64,000 bases of DNA from an uncultured Prevotellaceae bacterium (GTDB lineage Bacteria; Bacteroidota; Bacteroidia; Bacteroidales; Bacteroidaceae). The translations under genes were made by a program, and so were the position numbers. Position 1 is the stretch's first letter. Each line of letters begins with the position of its first letter. Location: positions 7,357-71,356 of the forward strand of contig CALGGJ010000069.1 in NCBI GenBank assembly GCA_937915745.1, in the 5' to 3' direction. Below the pieces are notes generated by a model. It saw only the letters and a program-made list of their open reading frames with translations. It was not told the origin of the DNA and made no database searches. Of the stretch, positions 17,029-28,751 are shown one piece after another.

Positions 17029-18549
17029 ATGCTTACACAAAAAGACCAGACCCTCCTTGCAGAGAAACATATCACGGAGGACGTTCTCAACCATCAACTC
17101 AACCAGTTTAAGACTGGCTTCCCATTCCTGAAACTGGCCGGTGCGGCAGCTCCGGGCAATGGCATCGTAGTGACCGACGCTGCTCAGCAGACTTATCATT
17201 TACAGTCGTGGGACCAATATCTCGACGGCGGACATAAAGTCGTGAAGTTTGTTCCGGCCTCGGGTGCAGCTTCGCGCATGTTCAAAAACCTGTTTGAATT
17301 TCTTGATGGCGATGCCGATATCCCCGACAGCGACTTTATGCGCAAGTTCTTCGACGGCATCGGGCATTTTGCTTTCTACGAGGCCCTGACCGATGCTTGC
17401 GTGGTGAACGAGGGAAAAACCATAGAAGACCTCGTGGCCGAGGGCAACTACAAGGCTGTGGTAGGGTGTCTGCTTGGCGAACATGGCCTTGGATACGGAC
17501 AGCTGCCGAAAGGCTTGTTGCAGTTCCATGCCTACGACGACTCGGTGCGCACACCGCTCGAGGAACACCTGGTGGAAGGTGCCCTGTATGCGTCGGGACG
17601 CGACGGACAGGTGAACGTACATTTCACGGTGAGTCCCGAACACAGACCTCTGTTTGAAAACCTTGTCAAGACAAGGGTAGGGGAGTACGAGCAGAAGTAT
17701 GGAGTGAAATACAATGTGACATTCTCTGAACAGAAATCAAGCACCGACACCATTGCCGTAACACCCGACAACCAACCCTTCCGCAGCGATGACGGAAGCC
17801 TGCTTTTCCGTCCGGCCGGACATGGGGCACTCATCGAAAACCTCAACGACCTCGATGCCGACATCATCTTTGTGAAAAACATAGACAACGTGGTGCCCGA
17901 CCGCCTGAAAGAACCGACCATCAAATTCAAGAAAGTGATTGCCGGACTCCTGGTTGAGACCCAAAAGAAAGCATTCGATTTCATCAACCTCCTCAATTCG
18001 GGCAACTTCACACACGATGATATAGAAAACATCATACGATTCATGCGCGACACACTGTGCATACGCAATCCAAAACTCAAGGACATGGAAGATACCGAAC
18101 TGGCAATCTACCTGAAGAACAAACTCAACCGACCGATGCGAGTATGTGGCATGGTGCGCAATGTGGGCGAACCCGGCGGAGGACCGTTCATGGCATACAA
18201 TGCCGACGGAACAATATCGCCACAGATACTCGAGAGCGTACAGATTGACACACAGAATGCCGAATATGTCGAGATGTTCAAGAGCGGAACACACTTCAAC
18301 CCGGTTGACCTTGTGTGTGCCGTGAAAGACTATACAGGCAAACCGTTCGACCTTACAAAATATGTTGATCCGGCAACAGGCTTCATCTCGTCGAAAAGCA
18401 AGAACGGCAAAGAACTTAAAGCACTTGAACTGCCCGGACTGTGGAACGGCTCGATGAGCGACTGGAATACCATCTTCGTAGAAGTGCCGCTCGATACATT
18501 CAATCCGGTGAAGACCGTAAACGACCTGCTGAGAGAACAACATCAATAA
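17029..18549 (+). CDS. DUF4301 family protein
   Basis: 506 residues from the ATG at 17029, preferred over the ATG at 17017 because the promoter leaves only about 9 nt before the latter and family members begin MLT/MLS. Motifs: [15 protein letters not shown] (about 74-88), a nucleotide-sugar-pyrophosphorylase-like Gly/Ser loop, [19 protein letters not shown] (about 261-279), and [14 protein letters not shown] (about 376-389). The arrangement recalls sugar-nucleotidyltransferases such as UDP-sugar pyrophosphorylase, but substrate is unknown. It is followed 25 bp later by purT. Cytoplasmic; no signal sequence. Confidence 0.82.
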   Translation: MLTQKDQTLLAEKHITEDVLNHQLNQFKTGFPFLKLAGAAAPGNGIVVTDAAQQTYHLQSWDQYLDGGHKVVKFVPASGAASRMFKNLFEFLDGDADIPDSDFMRKFFDGIGHFAFYEALTDACVVNEGKTIEDLVAEGNYKAVVGCLLGEHGLGYGQLPKGLLQFHAYDDSVRTPLEEHLVEGALYASGRDGQVNVHFTVSPEHRPLFENLVKTRVGEYEQKYGVKYNVTFSEQKSSTDTIAVTPDNQPFRSDDGSLLFRPAGHGALIENLNDLDADIIFVKNIDNVVPDRLKEPTIKFKKVIAGLLVETQKKAFDFINLLNSGNFTHDDIENIIRFMRDTLCIRNPKLKDMEDTELAIYLKNKLNRPMRVCGMVRNVGEPGGGPFMAYNADGTISPQILESVQIDTQNAEYVEMFKSGTHFNPVDLVCAVKDYTGKPFDLTKYVDPATGFISSKSKNGKELKALELPGLWNGSMSDWNTIFVEVPLDTFNPVKTVNDLLREQHQ

Positions 18550-18574
18550 GAATACAAACACCGACAAGACAAAA

Positions 18575-19738
18575 ATGAAAAAGATAATGCTATTGGGTTC
18601 GGGCGAACTCGGCAAGGAATTTGTGATAGCCTGCAAACGCAAGGGACAGTACGTAGTTGCCTGCGACGCCTATGCCGGAGCTCCGGCCATGCAAGTGGCC
18701 GACGAGTGTGAGGTGTTTCCGATGCTCGACGGCGATGCGCTGATGGCTGCAGTTGAAAAACACAAGCCCGACATCATAGTACCCGAAATCGAAGCAATAC
18801 GTACAGAGAAACTCTATGACTGCGAAAAACGAGGCATACAAGTGGTACCGTCGGCCAAAGCCGTGAACTACACCATGAACCGCAAAGCGATACGCGAATT
18901 GGCACACAGGGAACTGGGACTGAAAACAGCTAACTACCGCTATGCCAAGACATTCGACGAATTTGTTGAAGCGGCCAACGAAATAGGATACCCTTTCATC
19001 GTAAAACCACTCATGTCATCATCGGGACACGGACAAAGTAAAGTAGATGGCCCCGACGAGTTGCAAAAAGCATGGGACTTTGCAGCCAAAGGAGCACGCG
19101 GCGATATAAAAGAAGTGATTGTTGAACAATTCATCAAGTTCGACTCTGAGATAACACTTCTTACCGTTACCCAAAAGAACGGACAAACACTGTTCTGCCG
19201 TCCTATCGGGCATGTCCAGAAAGGTGGCGACTACCGCGAAAGCTATCAGCCTGCCGCTATATCCGACGAACAATTGAAGACTGCACAGGAAATGGCAGCA
19301 AAAGTGACAGCAGCCCTGACAGGTGCAGGCATCTGGGGTGTGGAGTTTTTCTTGTCGAATACCGACGGTGTCTATTTCTCCGAACTCTCGCCACGTCCTC
19401 ACGACACAGGCATGGTGACACTGGCCGGCACACAAAACCTGAGCGAGTTTGAACTGCATTGTCGAGCAGTGCTCGGACTGCCTATCCCCGAAATCACACA
19501 AGAACGTAACGGAGCCAGCGCCGTGATACTGTCGGGCGTAGAGAGCAATCAACCCGAATACGGGGGGATGGCCGATGTGTGTGCTGCCACAAATACATAT
19601 CTGCGCATTTTCGGCAAACCCGTTGCACACGTCGGACGCCGAATGGGTGTCGTGGTATGCTACGACAAACTCGGCACATCGCTCGACGAACTACGCGGCA
19701 AATGCAAGGCACTTGCAGCTAAGGTCACGGTGAAATAA
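18575..19738 (+). CDS. purT: Formate-dependent phosphoribosylglycinamide formyltransferase (PurT)
   Basis: 387 residues, the family's usual length. N-terminal preATP-grasp fold with [11 protein letters not shown] (5-15), ATP-grasp domain with [15 protein letters not shown] (about 145-159), VEQFI, and the metal-binding [24 protein letters not shown] region (about 265-290). PurT forms formyl-GAR from GAR, formate and ATP in purine synthesis. It is the second gene of an operon with DUF4301. Confidence 0.95.
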   Translation: MKKIMLLGSGELGKEFVIACKRKGQYVVACDAYAGAPAMQVADECEVFPMLDGDALMAAVEKHKPDIIVPEIEAIRTEKLYDCEKRGIQVVPSAKAVNYTMNRKAIRELAHRELGLKTANYRYAKTFDEFVEAANEIGYPFIVKPLMSSSGHGQSKVDGPDELQKAWDFAAKGARGDIKEVIVEQFIKFDSEITLLTVTQKNGQTLFCRPIGHVQKGGDYRESYQPAAISDEQLKTAQEMAAKVTAALTGAGIWGVEFFLSNTDGVYFSELSPRPHDTGMVTLAGTQNLSEFELHCRAVLGLPIPEITQERNGASAVILSGVESNQPEYGGMADVCAATNTYLRIFGKPVAHVGRRMGVVVCYDKLGTSLDELRGKCKALAAKVTVK

Positions 19739-20048
19739 AGCCTCTTGTAAAAGTTCTGCTAAAGCCTCTTATAAATCTATTTAAAGCCGCCTCTAACACC
19801 TTAGGAGGGTGTCAGTGCCGGATAGTGCTTGTGTGGCAGGGAAGCCGTGCAGACCATCACGAAAAGGTCGGTGTAATTTGTCTGATGGCTTAATTCGGGT
19901 AAAAAAAGAAGATGTAAGCTATAAGCCCTTGATTCAAAGAAAATTGAGGGCTTGTTTCGTATGAGTTATTAACATTATCAACAATGTTGTAAACAATGGT
20001 GTTGAAATGTTTAGACCTGTTTATAAAATATATATCAAAATAAACACC
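19739..20048. other. Intergenic region between purT and dnaB
   Basis: Begins with three short direct repeats of AAAGCC(T/G) at 19737, 19761 and 19783. A weak terminator-like hairpin AAGCCCT (19923-19929)/AGGGCTT (19947-19953) followed by GTTTCG probably ends the purT transcript. No gene seen. Confidence 0.5.
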
Positions 20049-20056
20049 TAAATTTG
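20049..20056 (+). promoter_or_regulatory. -7 box of promoter for dnaB
   Basis: TAAATTTG, 47 bp before the dnaB start. The -33 element is poor. Confidence 0.5.
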
Positions 20057-20103
20057 CAAGCGAAATTAAGAAATAAGGATGTAAAACCACACACACACGG
20101 AAA

Positions 20104-21651
20104 ATGGCTGCAACAACCAAGAAACCAGCAACAAAGAAGAAACGCGGCGATGAAGTAGTGATTGTAACCGACCTTGGACGCCAGCAGCCACAGGCTGTCG
20201 AATTTGAGGAGGCAGTAATAGGAGCCTGCCTTATCGAGCAGGAAGCATTCGGACGAGTGGCCGACATACTGAAACCCGAGTCGTTCTACGAAACAAAACA
20301 TAGGCTGATATACGAGGCTATACGAAGCCTGTCGATAGAAAATCAGCCAATCGACATACTCACAGTCACCGAGCAACTGAAACGAAGCGGAGACCTCGAC
20401 GAAGCCGGTGGACCAATATATATTGCAGAACTGAGCCAGAAATTCATATCGTCGGCACACATCGAGTATCATGCCAAGATTCTTGCACAAAAAGCACTGG
20501 CACGCGACCTGATAACGTATGCGAGCCATCTGCTGGAAAATGCCTTCGACAGCAGTCAGGATATCGACGAACTGATGCAAGGGGCTGAAGGCGAATTGTT
20601 TGAGCTGTCGAAGAACAACATAAAGAAAGACTTCACACAGATTGATCCGATACTCACCGAAGCGGTGAAGATGATGGAAAAGGCAGCAAGCAATACCGAT
20701 GGTATATCAGGCATCAGTTCTGGGTTTGACCGGCTCGACAACATAACCAACGGATGGCAAAACTCCGATCTCATCATCATTGCTGCACGACCGTCAATGG
20801 GCAAAACAGCCTTTGTACTGTCCATGGCACGTAACATTGCAATAGCAAACCGAGTGCCAGTGGCAATGTTCTCGCTCGAAATGTCAAATGTGCAGTTGGT
20901 GAACCGACTGATAACCAATGTATGTGAAATAAAAGGAGAGACTATCAGAAGCGGACAGTTGGCACCCTACGAATGGAAACAACTCGACGAAAAGATGCGC
21001 GAGATGTATGGAGCGCCACTTTATATCGACGACACACCATCGCTCTCAGTATTCGAACTGCGCACGAAGGCCCGCAGGCTGGTTCGCGAGCACGGAGTAA
21101 AACTGATACTTATCGACTACCTGCAACTGATGAACGCTTCGGGCATGAGCTACAACAGCCGTCAGGAAGAGGTTTCAACCATTTCACGGTCGCTTAAGGG
21201 ACTTGCCAAAGAATTGAACATCCCAATTATTGCACTGTCACAACTGAACCGTGGAATAGAGACACGTATCGCAACGGCCGACGACCAACATAAAGACGCT
21301 CACCGACCACAGCTGAGCGACTTGCGCGAGTCGGGAGCAATAGAGCAAGATGCCGACATGGTGTGCATGATCCACCGTCCGGAATACTACGGATTGAAAA
21401 AAGACTCACACGGAGTTTCGCTCAAAAATGTAGCAGAAATAATAATCGCAAAACACCGCAACGGTAAGACTGGCGACATAAGACTGCGATTCATTGGCGA
21501 CTATGCAAAATTTGCCAATTCAGACGATGCAATACCTTTGCCTGGAGAGGATGAGGAACAGGTGATACAATCGAGGATGAACTCTGTTCCACTGGCCGAT
21601 GACGACCCACTCAACACCATATCGCCCCATGATGGGCCGTATCCATTCTAA
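20104..21651 (+). CDS. dnaB: Replicative DNA helicase DnaB
   Basis: 515 residues. DnaB N-terminal helical domain (about 32-135), linker, then the RecA-like helicase core. Walker A ARPSMGKTA at 228-236, MFSLEMS (about 258-264), Walker B LILIDYLQLM, and LSDLRESGAIEQDADMV (sensor/arginine region). Unwinds DNA at the replication fork as a hexamer. The N-terminal 16 residues are Lys/Ala/Thr-rich and variable. Stand-alone transcription unit with its own terminator at 21791-21826. Confidence 0.97.
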   Translation: MAATTKKPATKKKRGDEVVIVTDLGRQQPQAVEFEEAVIGACLIEQEAFGRVADILKPESFYETKHRLIYEAIRSLSIENQPIDILTVTEQLKRSGDLDEAGGPIYIAELSQKFISSAHIEYHAKILAQKALARDLITYASHLLENAFDSSQDIDELMQGAEGELFELSKNNIKKDFTQIDPILTEAVKMMEKAASNTDGISGISSGFDRLDNITNGWQNSDLIIIAARPSMGKTAFVLSMARNIAIANRVPVAMFSLEMSNVQLVNRLITNVCEIKGETIRSGQLAPYEWKQLDEKMREMYGAPLYIDDTPSLSVFELRTKARRLVREHGVKLILIDYLQLMNASGMSYNSRQEEVSTISRSLKGLAKELNIPIIALSQLNRGIETRIATADDQHKDAHRPQLSDLRESGAIEQDADMVCMIHRPEYYGLKKDSHGVSLKNVAEIIIAKHRNGKTGDIRLRFIGDYAKFANSDDAIPLPGEDEEQVIQSRMNSVPLADDDPLNTISPHDGPYPF

Positions 21652-21790
21652 CCAAGGTCTGAGGCAGGAATTATTGAACACACACATGATTATGTATATG
21701 AATCATACATTCAGATTGCGGGAATATATGTATAGAATTGAATGAAACAAGCACAGTACATTTTCTCACTTTTATCAATTGTTTTTTCAG

Positions 21791-21826
21791 TGGACATTTG
21801 TTGTTGGAAACAAGTGTCCATTTTTT
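21791..21826 (+). terminator. Intrinsic terminator after dnaB
   Basis: TGGACATTTGTT pairs with AACAAGTGTCCA across a short loop, followed by TTTTTT (21821-21826). Confidence 0.9.
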
Positions 21827-21831
21827 CATCT

Positions 21832-21888
21832 AAACGCTAATGACCGATTTGGGTTGAATCATCAAAACGCTAATGACCGATTTGGGTT
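21832..21888 (+). repeat. Two direct copies of the CTAATGACCGATTTGG motif
   Basis: AAACGCTAATGACCGATTTGGGTT occurs at 21832-21855 and again at 21865-21888, a 33-bp period. The same 16-bp core recurs at 42967-42982 and, reversed, at 36905-36920. The second copy ends 64 bp before the ispE -7 box. Confidence 0.9.
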
Positions 21889-21949
21889 AAAATAACTATG
21901 ATAAATCGTTTTTTCAATATAAGTTGATACAGCTGTCAGGTATTTTTTG

Positions 21950-21957
21950 TAACTTTG
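21950..21957 (+). promoter_or_regulatory. -7 box of promoter for ispE-ligA
   Basis: TAACTTTG followed by CATCG, 25 bp before the ispE start. The -33 element is weak (GTTG). Confidence 0.65.
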
Positions 21958-21982
21958 CATCGTATTTGTTAAAACGAGGTGT

Positions 21983-22813
21983 ATGATATTCTATCCGAAC
22001 GCAAAAATCAATATCGGCCTAAACGTGATTGAACGCCGCAAAGACGGCTATCACAATCTCGAGACTGTATTCTATCCAATTCCACTTCAGGATGCAGTAG
22101 AAATAAATGTGATTGAAGGTGAGGTGCCTGAATGCGGCTATAGATTGCGCGTTTCGGGTAATTTGCTCGATGGCACGCCAGAAGATAACCTTGTGGTGAA
22201 GGCCTACAAACTTGTAAAATCAGATTTCGATATTCCTGATTGTAGTCTCTCGGTATATAAACACATACCTACTGGAGCTGGACTCGGCGGAGGAAGTTCT
22301 GACGCTGCATTCACAATAAAGGCTCTAAACGACAAGTTCCACCTGGGACTTGACGATGACGACATGGAACATTATGCGACCATCTTAGGAGCCGACTGCG
22401 CCTTCTTCATCAGAAACAGGCCGGTTTTTGCAACTGGTATTGGAAATGTGTTCCAACCTATCGACATCTCGCTTGCAGGGAAGACACTGCTACTCGTTAA
22501 GCCTGATGTGTTTGTCTCTACAGCCGATGCCTACAGAGGAATAACACCTATGCCGGCAGAATTCAAACTCACCGAACTGCTCAAGCAACCGATTGAATGC
22601 TGGAAGGATTCCGTCGTCAACGATTTTGAATCGAGCGTGTTTATAAAATATCCGGAGATTGCTGCCATTAAAGACCATATGTACGACCTGGGAGCTTTCT
22701 ATGCGTCAATGTCGGGCAGTGGAAGCTGTGTGTATGGAATATTCGAATCGCCCGTGGCACATGCCGATGAGACTTTTGCCGGATGTTTCTGCCGACAAAG
22801 GGAATTGGAGTAA
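21983..22813 (+). CDS. ispE: 4-diphosphocytidyl-2-C-methyl-D-erythritol kinase (IspE)
   Basis: 276 residues, GHMP kinase family. Start motif [12 protein letters not shown] (4-15, with catalytic Lys8), and the ATP-binding glycine loop [15 protein letters not shown] at 96-110 followed by DCAFF. Phosphorylates CDP-methylerythritol in the non-mevalonate isoprenoid pathway. ligA follows after 23 bp. Confidence 0.95.
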   Translation: MIFYPNAKINIGLNVIERRKDGYHNLETVFYPIPLQDAVEINVIEGEVPECGYRLRVSGNLLDGTPEDNLVVKAYKLVKSDFDIPDCSLSVYKHIPTGAGLGGGSSDAAFTIKALNDKFHLGLDDDDMEHYATILGADCAFFIRNRPVFATGIGNVFQPIDISLAGKTLLLVKPDVFVSTADAYRGITPMPAEFKLTELLKQPIECWKDSVVNDFESSVFIKYPEIAAIKDHMYDLGAFYASMSGSGSCVYGIFESPVAHADETFAGCFCRQRELE

Positions 22814-22824
22814 TATACAACTAA

Positions 22825-24918
<2,094 letters not shown>

Positions 24919-25053
24919 ATATACAAAAGTAAATAGCATGGTTTTTTACTATACAGACATTGAATAAATAAACAAACAGTAACAATATAATCATAATCTG
25001 CAAGATATAAAGCTACAATATATAAACAATATCTGCAACACACAAATTGTAAT

Positions 25054-25947
25054 ATGGCTTACAATAAATTCAGAGGATTAGGCAATGCTCTCATAACACC
25101 ATTCACGAAAGACGGTGCAGTTGATTATGCATCTCTACGACGCATACTTGATTATCAGCTTGCAGGAGGTATTGACTTTCTGTGCATACTTGCCACAACG
25201 GGCGAAACACCTTGTCTTACTGAGGATGAAAAACGAAGAATTATTGATATTGTTCTTGAAAAAGTACATGGGACAATTCCAATCCTCATGGGTTGTGGGG
25301 GTAATAATACGATGGATATAGTAAATATACTTCACACTCACGATTTCACAGGTATCGATGGTATACTGAGTGTTTGCCCATATTATAACAAACCTTCACA
25401 AGAAGGTCTTTACCAACATTTCAAGACAATTGCAAATAATACCGACCTTCCTGTTGTTTTGTATAACGTGCCAGGACGTGTGGGAGTAAATATGACTGCC
25501 GAAACAACCCTGCGCCTTGCAAACGACTGTGAGAATATTGTTGCCATTAAAGAAGCAAGTGGGAACTTTACCCAAATAGACGATATCATAAAAAACAAAC
25601 CCGAACATTTCGATGTAATCTCTGGCGATGATGGTATTACCTTTCCACTTATCACACTTGGTGCGGTTGGAGTAATCAGTGTAATTGGAAATGCTTTACC
25701 ACATGAATTTGGGCGTATGGTGCGTCTTGCACTTCGAGGTGATTATCAAAATGCTCTCACAATACATCATAAATTCGCAGAATTGTTCAAACTGCTGTTT
25801 GTTGATGGTAATCCGGCAGGTGTGAAAGCTATGATGAACAGTATGGGACTTATTGAAAATGAACTTCGACTACCACTCGTACCGGCACGTCTTACAACCT
25901 TCGGTGAGATAAGTACAATCATAAAAGAACTAAACATTAAATATTGA
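25054..25947 (+). CDS. dapA: 4-hydroxy-tetrahydrodipicolinate synthase (DapA)
   Basis: 297 residues, TIM-barrel lyase. ATTGETPCL (about 47-55), VLYNVPGRVGVNM (catalytic Tyr near 137), and Schiff-base Lys166 in AIKEASG. Condenses pyruvate with aspartate semialdehyde in lysine and diaminopimelate synthesis. The gene is more AT-rich than ligA. Its stop codon is 12 bp before the left 16-bp inverted repeat that bounds the glycosyltransferase segment, so inversion would place that gene directly behind dapA. Confidence 0.95.
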   Translation: MAYNKFRGLGNALITPFTKDGAVDYASLRRILDYQLAGGIDFLCILATTGETPCLTEDEKRRIIDIVLEKVHGTIPILMGCGGNNTMDIVNILHTHDFTGIDGILSVCPYYNKPSQEGLYQHFKTIANNTDLPVVLYNVPGRVGVNMTAETTLRLANDCENIVAIKEASGNFTQIDDIIKNKPEHFDVISGDDGITFPLITLGAVGVISVIGNALPHEFGRMVRLALRGDYQNALTIHHKFAELFKLLFVDGNPAGVKAMMNSMGLIENELRLPLVPARLTTFGEISTIIKELNIKY

Positions 25948-25959
25948 TTCCATATTTCA

Positions 25960-25975
25960 CAAGTAATCGATGTTA
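25960..25975 (+). repeat. Left 16-bp inverted repeat of a candidate invertible segment
   Basis: CAAGTAATCGATGTTA, with the self-complementary ATCGAT at its centre. Its exact reverse complement is at 27109-27124. Confidence 0.85.
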
Positions 25976-26103
25976 TGTTTAATTGAAAATATTAGAACTG
26001 CCCCAATTCTCTATTAACATAAATCCTCATGTGCTAGATGGAACATCTATAATTCGACCAATGTGGCGAACAGTTTCCTGCGTAGAGATATCTACATTGT
26101 TTC

Positions 26104-27072
26104 TTAAGATTGTTCAAGGGTTTGGAGGATGAGCGGTATACGTTTTTCCCACGGAGCATACTCCAAGGCCACGGCACGATTGCGGTTGACCAGTTCTTGA
26201 TAGTCCTCCAAGTGATTGAGGATGTGCTTGATTTGGTTGCATGGATCCACAAAGTCGGCCTCAATGACAGGGTTGTAGCCAATCAGTTTAAGCAATTCCT
26301 GTGGACAGTGGCCCACGATAATGCAGCGAGACAACATTCCCTCCCAGAAGCGCATGGTCAGCGTGTCAATGTCGCCATCTTCTCGGGGGTTGCGCATGCA
26401 AAGGGGGAAGGAGATGACGATTTTAGAGTCTGCCACTTTCTGTGTGAAAATGTGCCAGTCTTCAAACAGTATCAAAGCCCCCTTTTCAGGATTTTTAGGA
26501 TTATAGAGGAAGTTGCAGTCCTCTTCCAGTCGGCCGTCCATCAGTTTCTTGTGGAAATACTTGTGTTTCTGCCCCAGTTCATACACGTCAATACCTCTTT
26601 TGGTCAGTGGTTTTCCTGCCTGATAGTCAGTGATGTCCACTCCTTCGGGTATATGCACAAACTTCACGTCGGGGAATCGTCGGGCAAATTCCTTGCCCAC
26701 ATCAGAGGCCGTGATGAAGCACAGTTTGCAGTGCAGCAGGCGTAGGTCGCGCTCCAGCCTTTTCCATGCGTTAGGCCAACAGTCCCATAGTATGGGAATG
26801 ATGTCACCATGAAAAAGATAGGGAATGGAGGACTTGAGCAGATGGCCTCCACGAGAGCATACGAGGAATGCCTTCCCCTTCTTGCGGATGGGCAGTTGGG
26901 ACAGAGCCAGCATCTTGAAAAAATTCCGAACGAGGCGATACCTCATCCATTTGCTCTGTTCCACCGCTTTTCCGCCTTGGGCAATCCATGCTTCGCAGAA
27001 ACTCTGTATATACACCTGCTTGTCGTGTGGGGATCGTGGGTGGTTGATGATGTAAACTTCTTCTTTTTTCAT
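26104..27072 (-). CDS. Glycosyltransferase-like protein inside an inverted-repeat-bounded segment
   Basis: 322 residues with no signal peptide. The fold pattern is GT-B-like: an N-terminal half with SRGGHLL and HGDIIPILWDCW, a linker HIPEGVDITDYQ (about 141-152) that matches the GT4 'PxGVD..Y' signature, and a C-terminal half with TMRFWEGMLSRCIIVGH, where the donor-binding Glu is expected. Family GT4 members build surface or exported polysaccharides. The gene runs against both neighbours, has no recognisable promoter on its own side, and lies between perfect 16-bp inverted repeats, all consistent with an OFF orientation of a phase-variable gene. Substrate unknown. Confidence 0.72.
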   Translation of the reverse strand: MKKEEVYIINHPRSPHDKQVYIQSFCEAWIAQGGKAVEQSKWMRYRLVRNFFKMLALSQLPIRKKGKAFLVCSRGGHLLKSSIPYLFHGDIIPILWDCWPNAWKRLERDLRLLHCKLCFITASDVGKEFARRFPDVKFVHIPEGVDITDYQAGKPLTKRGIDVYELGQKHKYFHKKLMDGRLEEDCNFLYNPKNPEKGALILFEDWHIFTQKVADSKIVISFPLCMRNPREDGDIDTLTMRFWEGMLSRCIIVGHCPQELLKLIGYNPVIEADFVDPCNQIKHILNHLEDYQELVNRNRAVALEYAPWEKRIPLILQTLEQS

Positions 27073-27108
27073 GTCCTTTCTCTATAGCCTAAAATTCCGA
27101 TTTAAGTT

Positions 27109-27124
27109 TAACATCGATTACTTG
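27109..27124 (-). repeat. Right 16-bp inverted repeat of a candidate invertible segment
   Basis: TAACATCGATTACTTG, the exact reverse complement of 25960-25975, located 36 bp upstream of the glycosyltransferase start codon. Confidence 0.85.
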
Positions 27125-27212
27125 GTTTTAGCCATATAGTCACTTGTTAATAGATTTTTTATTGTAATAAACATAAAATAGATACATTTTTTAAAATTTA
27201 TCTTATAAAAAA

Positions 27213-27243
27213 CTTGTAGAATAAATTAAATGTTGTATATTTG
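27213..27243 (+). promoter_or_regulatory. Promoter of the low-molecular-weight phosphatase gene
   Basis: CTTG (27213-27216), 19 bp, TATATTTG (27236-27243). Confidence 0.65.
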
Positions 27244-27288
27244 CGAAGCAATTCAGATTGGAATCAATGATGAATGAAACAGTGGTCA

Positions 27289-27768
27289 ATGAATAAGAAA
27301 CCGGTGACCAAGATATTGTTTGTATGTCTCGGTAATATATGTCGAAGCCCGATGGCCGAGACAATATTTAATAAAATTATTACGGAACACCATGCACAGG
27401 ATGATTATGTTGTTGATTCAGCTGGATTGATTGGATTTCATGCTGGAGAGCCAGCTGACATCCGTATGCAACGACACGCAAGAAATCATGGGTATAATAT
27501 CACTCACATATCGCGTAAAATCAGAGAATATGATTTTGATGAATACAATTATATCGTTGCTATGGATGATGACAACATAAGACGTCTGAATGACATTGCA
27601 CCGACGCTTGAGGCCCAAAGCAAGATTGTTCGCATGACTGATTTTTGTAGGAAGTATAGCGTTTCGAATGTACCCGACCCTTACTATGGTGGATATCAAG
27701 ATTTTGAACATGTAGTCTCAATTCTTGAAGATGCCTGTAATGGTCTGTTTGAGGAAAGCAGGCAATAA
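27289..27768 (+). CDS. Low-molecular-weight protein tyrosine phosphatase
   Basis: 159 residues from the ATG at 27289; an in-frame start at 27274 is possible but adds a non-conserved stretch. The phosphate-binding loop VCLGNICRSP (nucleophile Cys13, Arg19) is at 12-21, and the general acid lies in VPDPYYGG near residue 130. Dephosphorylates phosphotyrosine; in many bacteria it counteracts the tyrosine kinases that control capsule export. No partner kinase is visible here, but the neighbouring glycosyltransferase makes a polysaccharide link plausible. Confidence 0.92.
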   Translation: MNKKPVTKILFVCLGNICRSPMAETIFNKIITEHHAQDDYVVDSAGLIGFHAGEPADIRMQRHARNHGYNITHISRKIREYDFDEYNYIVAMDDDNIRRLNDIAPTLEAQSKIVRMTDFCRKYSVSNVPDPYYGGYQDFEHVVSILEDACNGLFEESRQ

Positions 27769-27864
27769 AGGCGTGAAACCATTCAACCAAAAAAACAATA
27801 CCCATATGATTGATATTTCAGAGACTTAATAATTGTAAAACATAACTTAAAAGAAAGGATTAAC

Positions 27865-28629
27865 ATGAAGAATTTTATTCAGACACTGATTTTTGCAGCA
27901 GGATGTTTCCTTATGACTTCATCAGCATTTGCACAATCGAAAGCATTGTACTTGAGCAGTGTGAGCGGAACAAAGATTTCCCAGTATGACGGTCAGTCAC
28001 GTAACATCACAATGTATAGGAATGTATATCCGGGCTGGAACACAATGTGTGTGCCTTTTGCTATGTCTGCCGATGCTCTCAATGCAACATTTGGTGCAGA
28101 TTGTCGTCTTGAGGCTTTGCAGAGTGTCGAAAATATTGACGGCATCATTTACCTGCGTTTTGCTGATGTAAAGTCTGATGGTTTGAAGGCAAACACTCCA
28201 TATTTGCTTTATTACACAGGTGAAGCAAAGAGTGTGAAGGTATCTGCAGAAGATGCAGTAGTGGAGTATAAAGCAGATGCCTCAGTTTGCTTCAAGTCAG
28301 CCGGAGCTGCTGTTAAGTTCTCAGGAGCTCAGACTCACCTACCAGCAGATGGTCAATATGGCATTTATGTACGCGACAATGCAGAAGCAAACTTCACGAT
28401 TGTAGATTCAGAGACCAGTGGTTTTTATGCCACGCGTTGCTACATCACAGTTGATGGCGTTCAGAATGCAAAACTCATCAGCCTTCATGGCAGCGATGCA
28501 ACTGCTATCAGGTCGTTAGGTGCAGACCAGGATGAAGATAACGAAATTTACGACCTTAATGGCCGTCGCCAGAATGATGTCCAAAAGGGAGTAAACCTGA
28601 TTGGAGGAAAGAAGGTACTGGTGAAATAA
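27865..28629 (+). CDS. Secreted protein with T9SS-like C-terminal segment
   Basis: 254 residues. Signal peptide 1-23 (SAFA/QS). The mature protein is beta-rich with no recognised catalytic motif; WNTMCVPFAMS (about 53-63) is a phrase common in Bacteroidales surface proteins. The C-terminus IYDLNGRRQNDVQKGVNL ... KKVLVK resembles the type IX secretion sorting domain, with the typical 'YDLNGR' and 'GKKVLVK' ends. Likely exported to the surface or outside. Followed by a strong terminator. Confidence 0.78.
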   Translation: MKNFIQTLIFAAGCFLMTSSAFAQSKALYLSSVSGTKISQYDGQSRNITMYRNVYPGWNTMCVPFAMSADALNATFGADCRLEALQSVENIDGIIYLRFADVKSDGLKANTPYLLYYTGEAKSVKVSAEDAVVEYKADASVCFKSAGAAVKFSGAQTHLPADGQYGIYVRDNAEANFTIVDSETSGFYATRCYITVDGVQNAKLISLHGSDATAIRSLGADQDEDNEIYDLNGRRQNDVQKGVNLIGGKKVLVK

Positions 28630-28683
28630 GGTGTGGTGCAGGCACGGCCCTCCCCTACCCCTTCCATTATTGATTACAAGACA

Positions 28684-28721
28684 ACAAGGTGTGCCGTTCA
28701 TTTGGTACATCTTGTTTTTTT
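28684..28721 (+). terminator. Intrinsic terminator after the T9SS-like protein gene
   Basis: ACAAGGTGTGCC (28684-28695) pairs with GGTACATCTTGT (28704-28715), with two G-U pairs, followed by a run of T. Confidence 0.85.
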
Positions 28722-28751
28722 CTCCACCTCAAACATTAATATAATGTCTGC

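Noticed and set aside
25960..27124. Insertion sequence carrying the glycosyltransferase
   Set aside because: There is no transposase and no target-site duplication outside the 16-bp repeats; an invertible segment explains the layout better.
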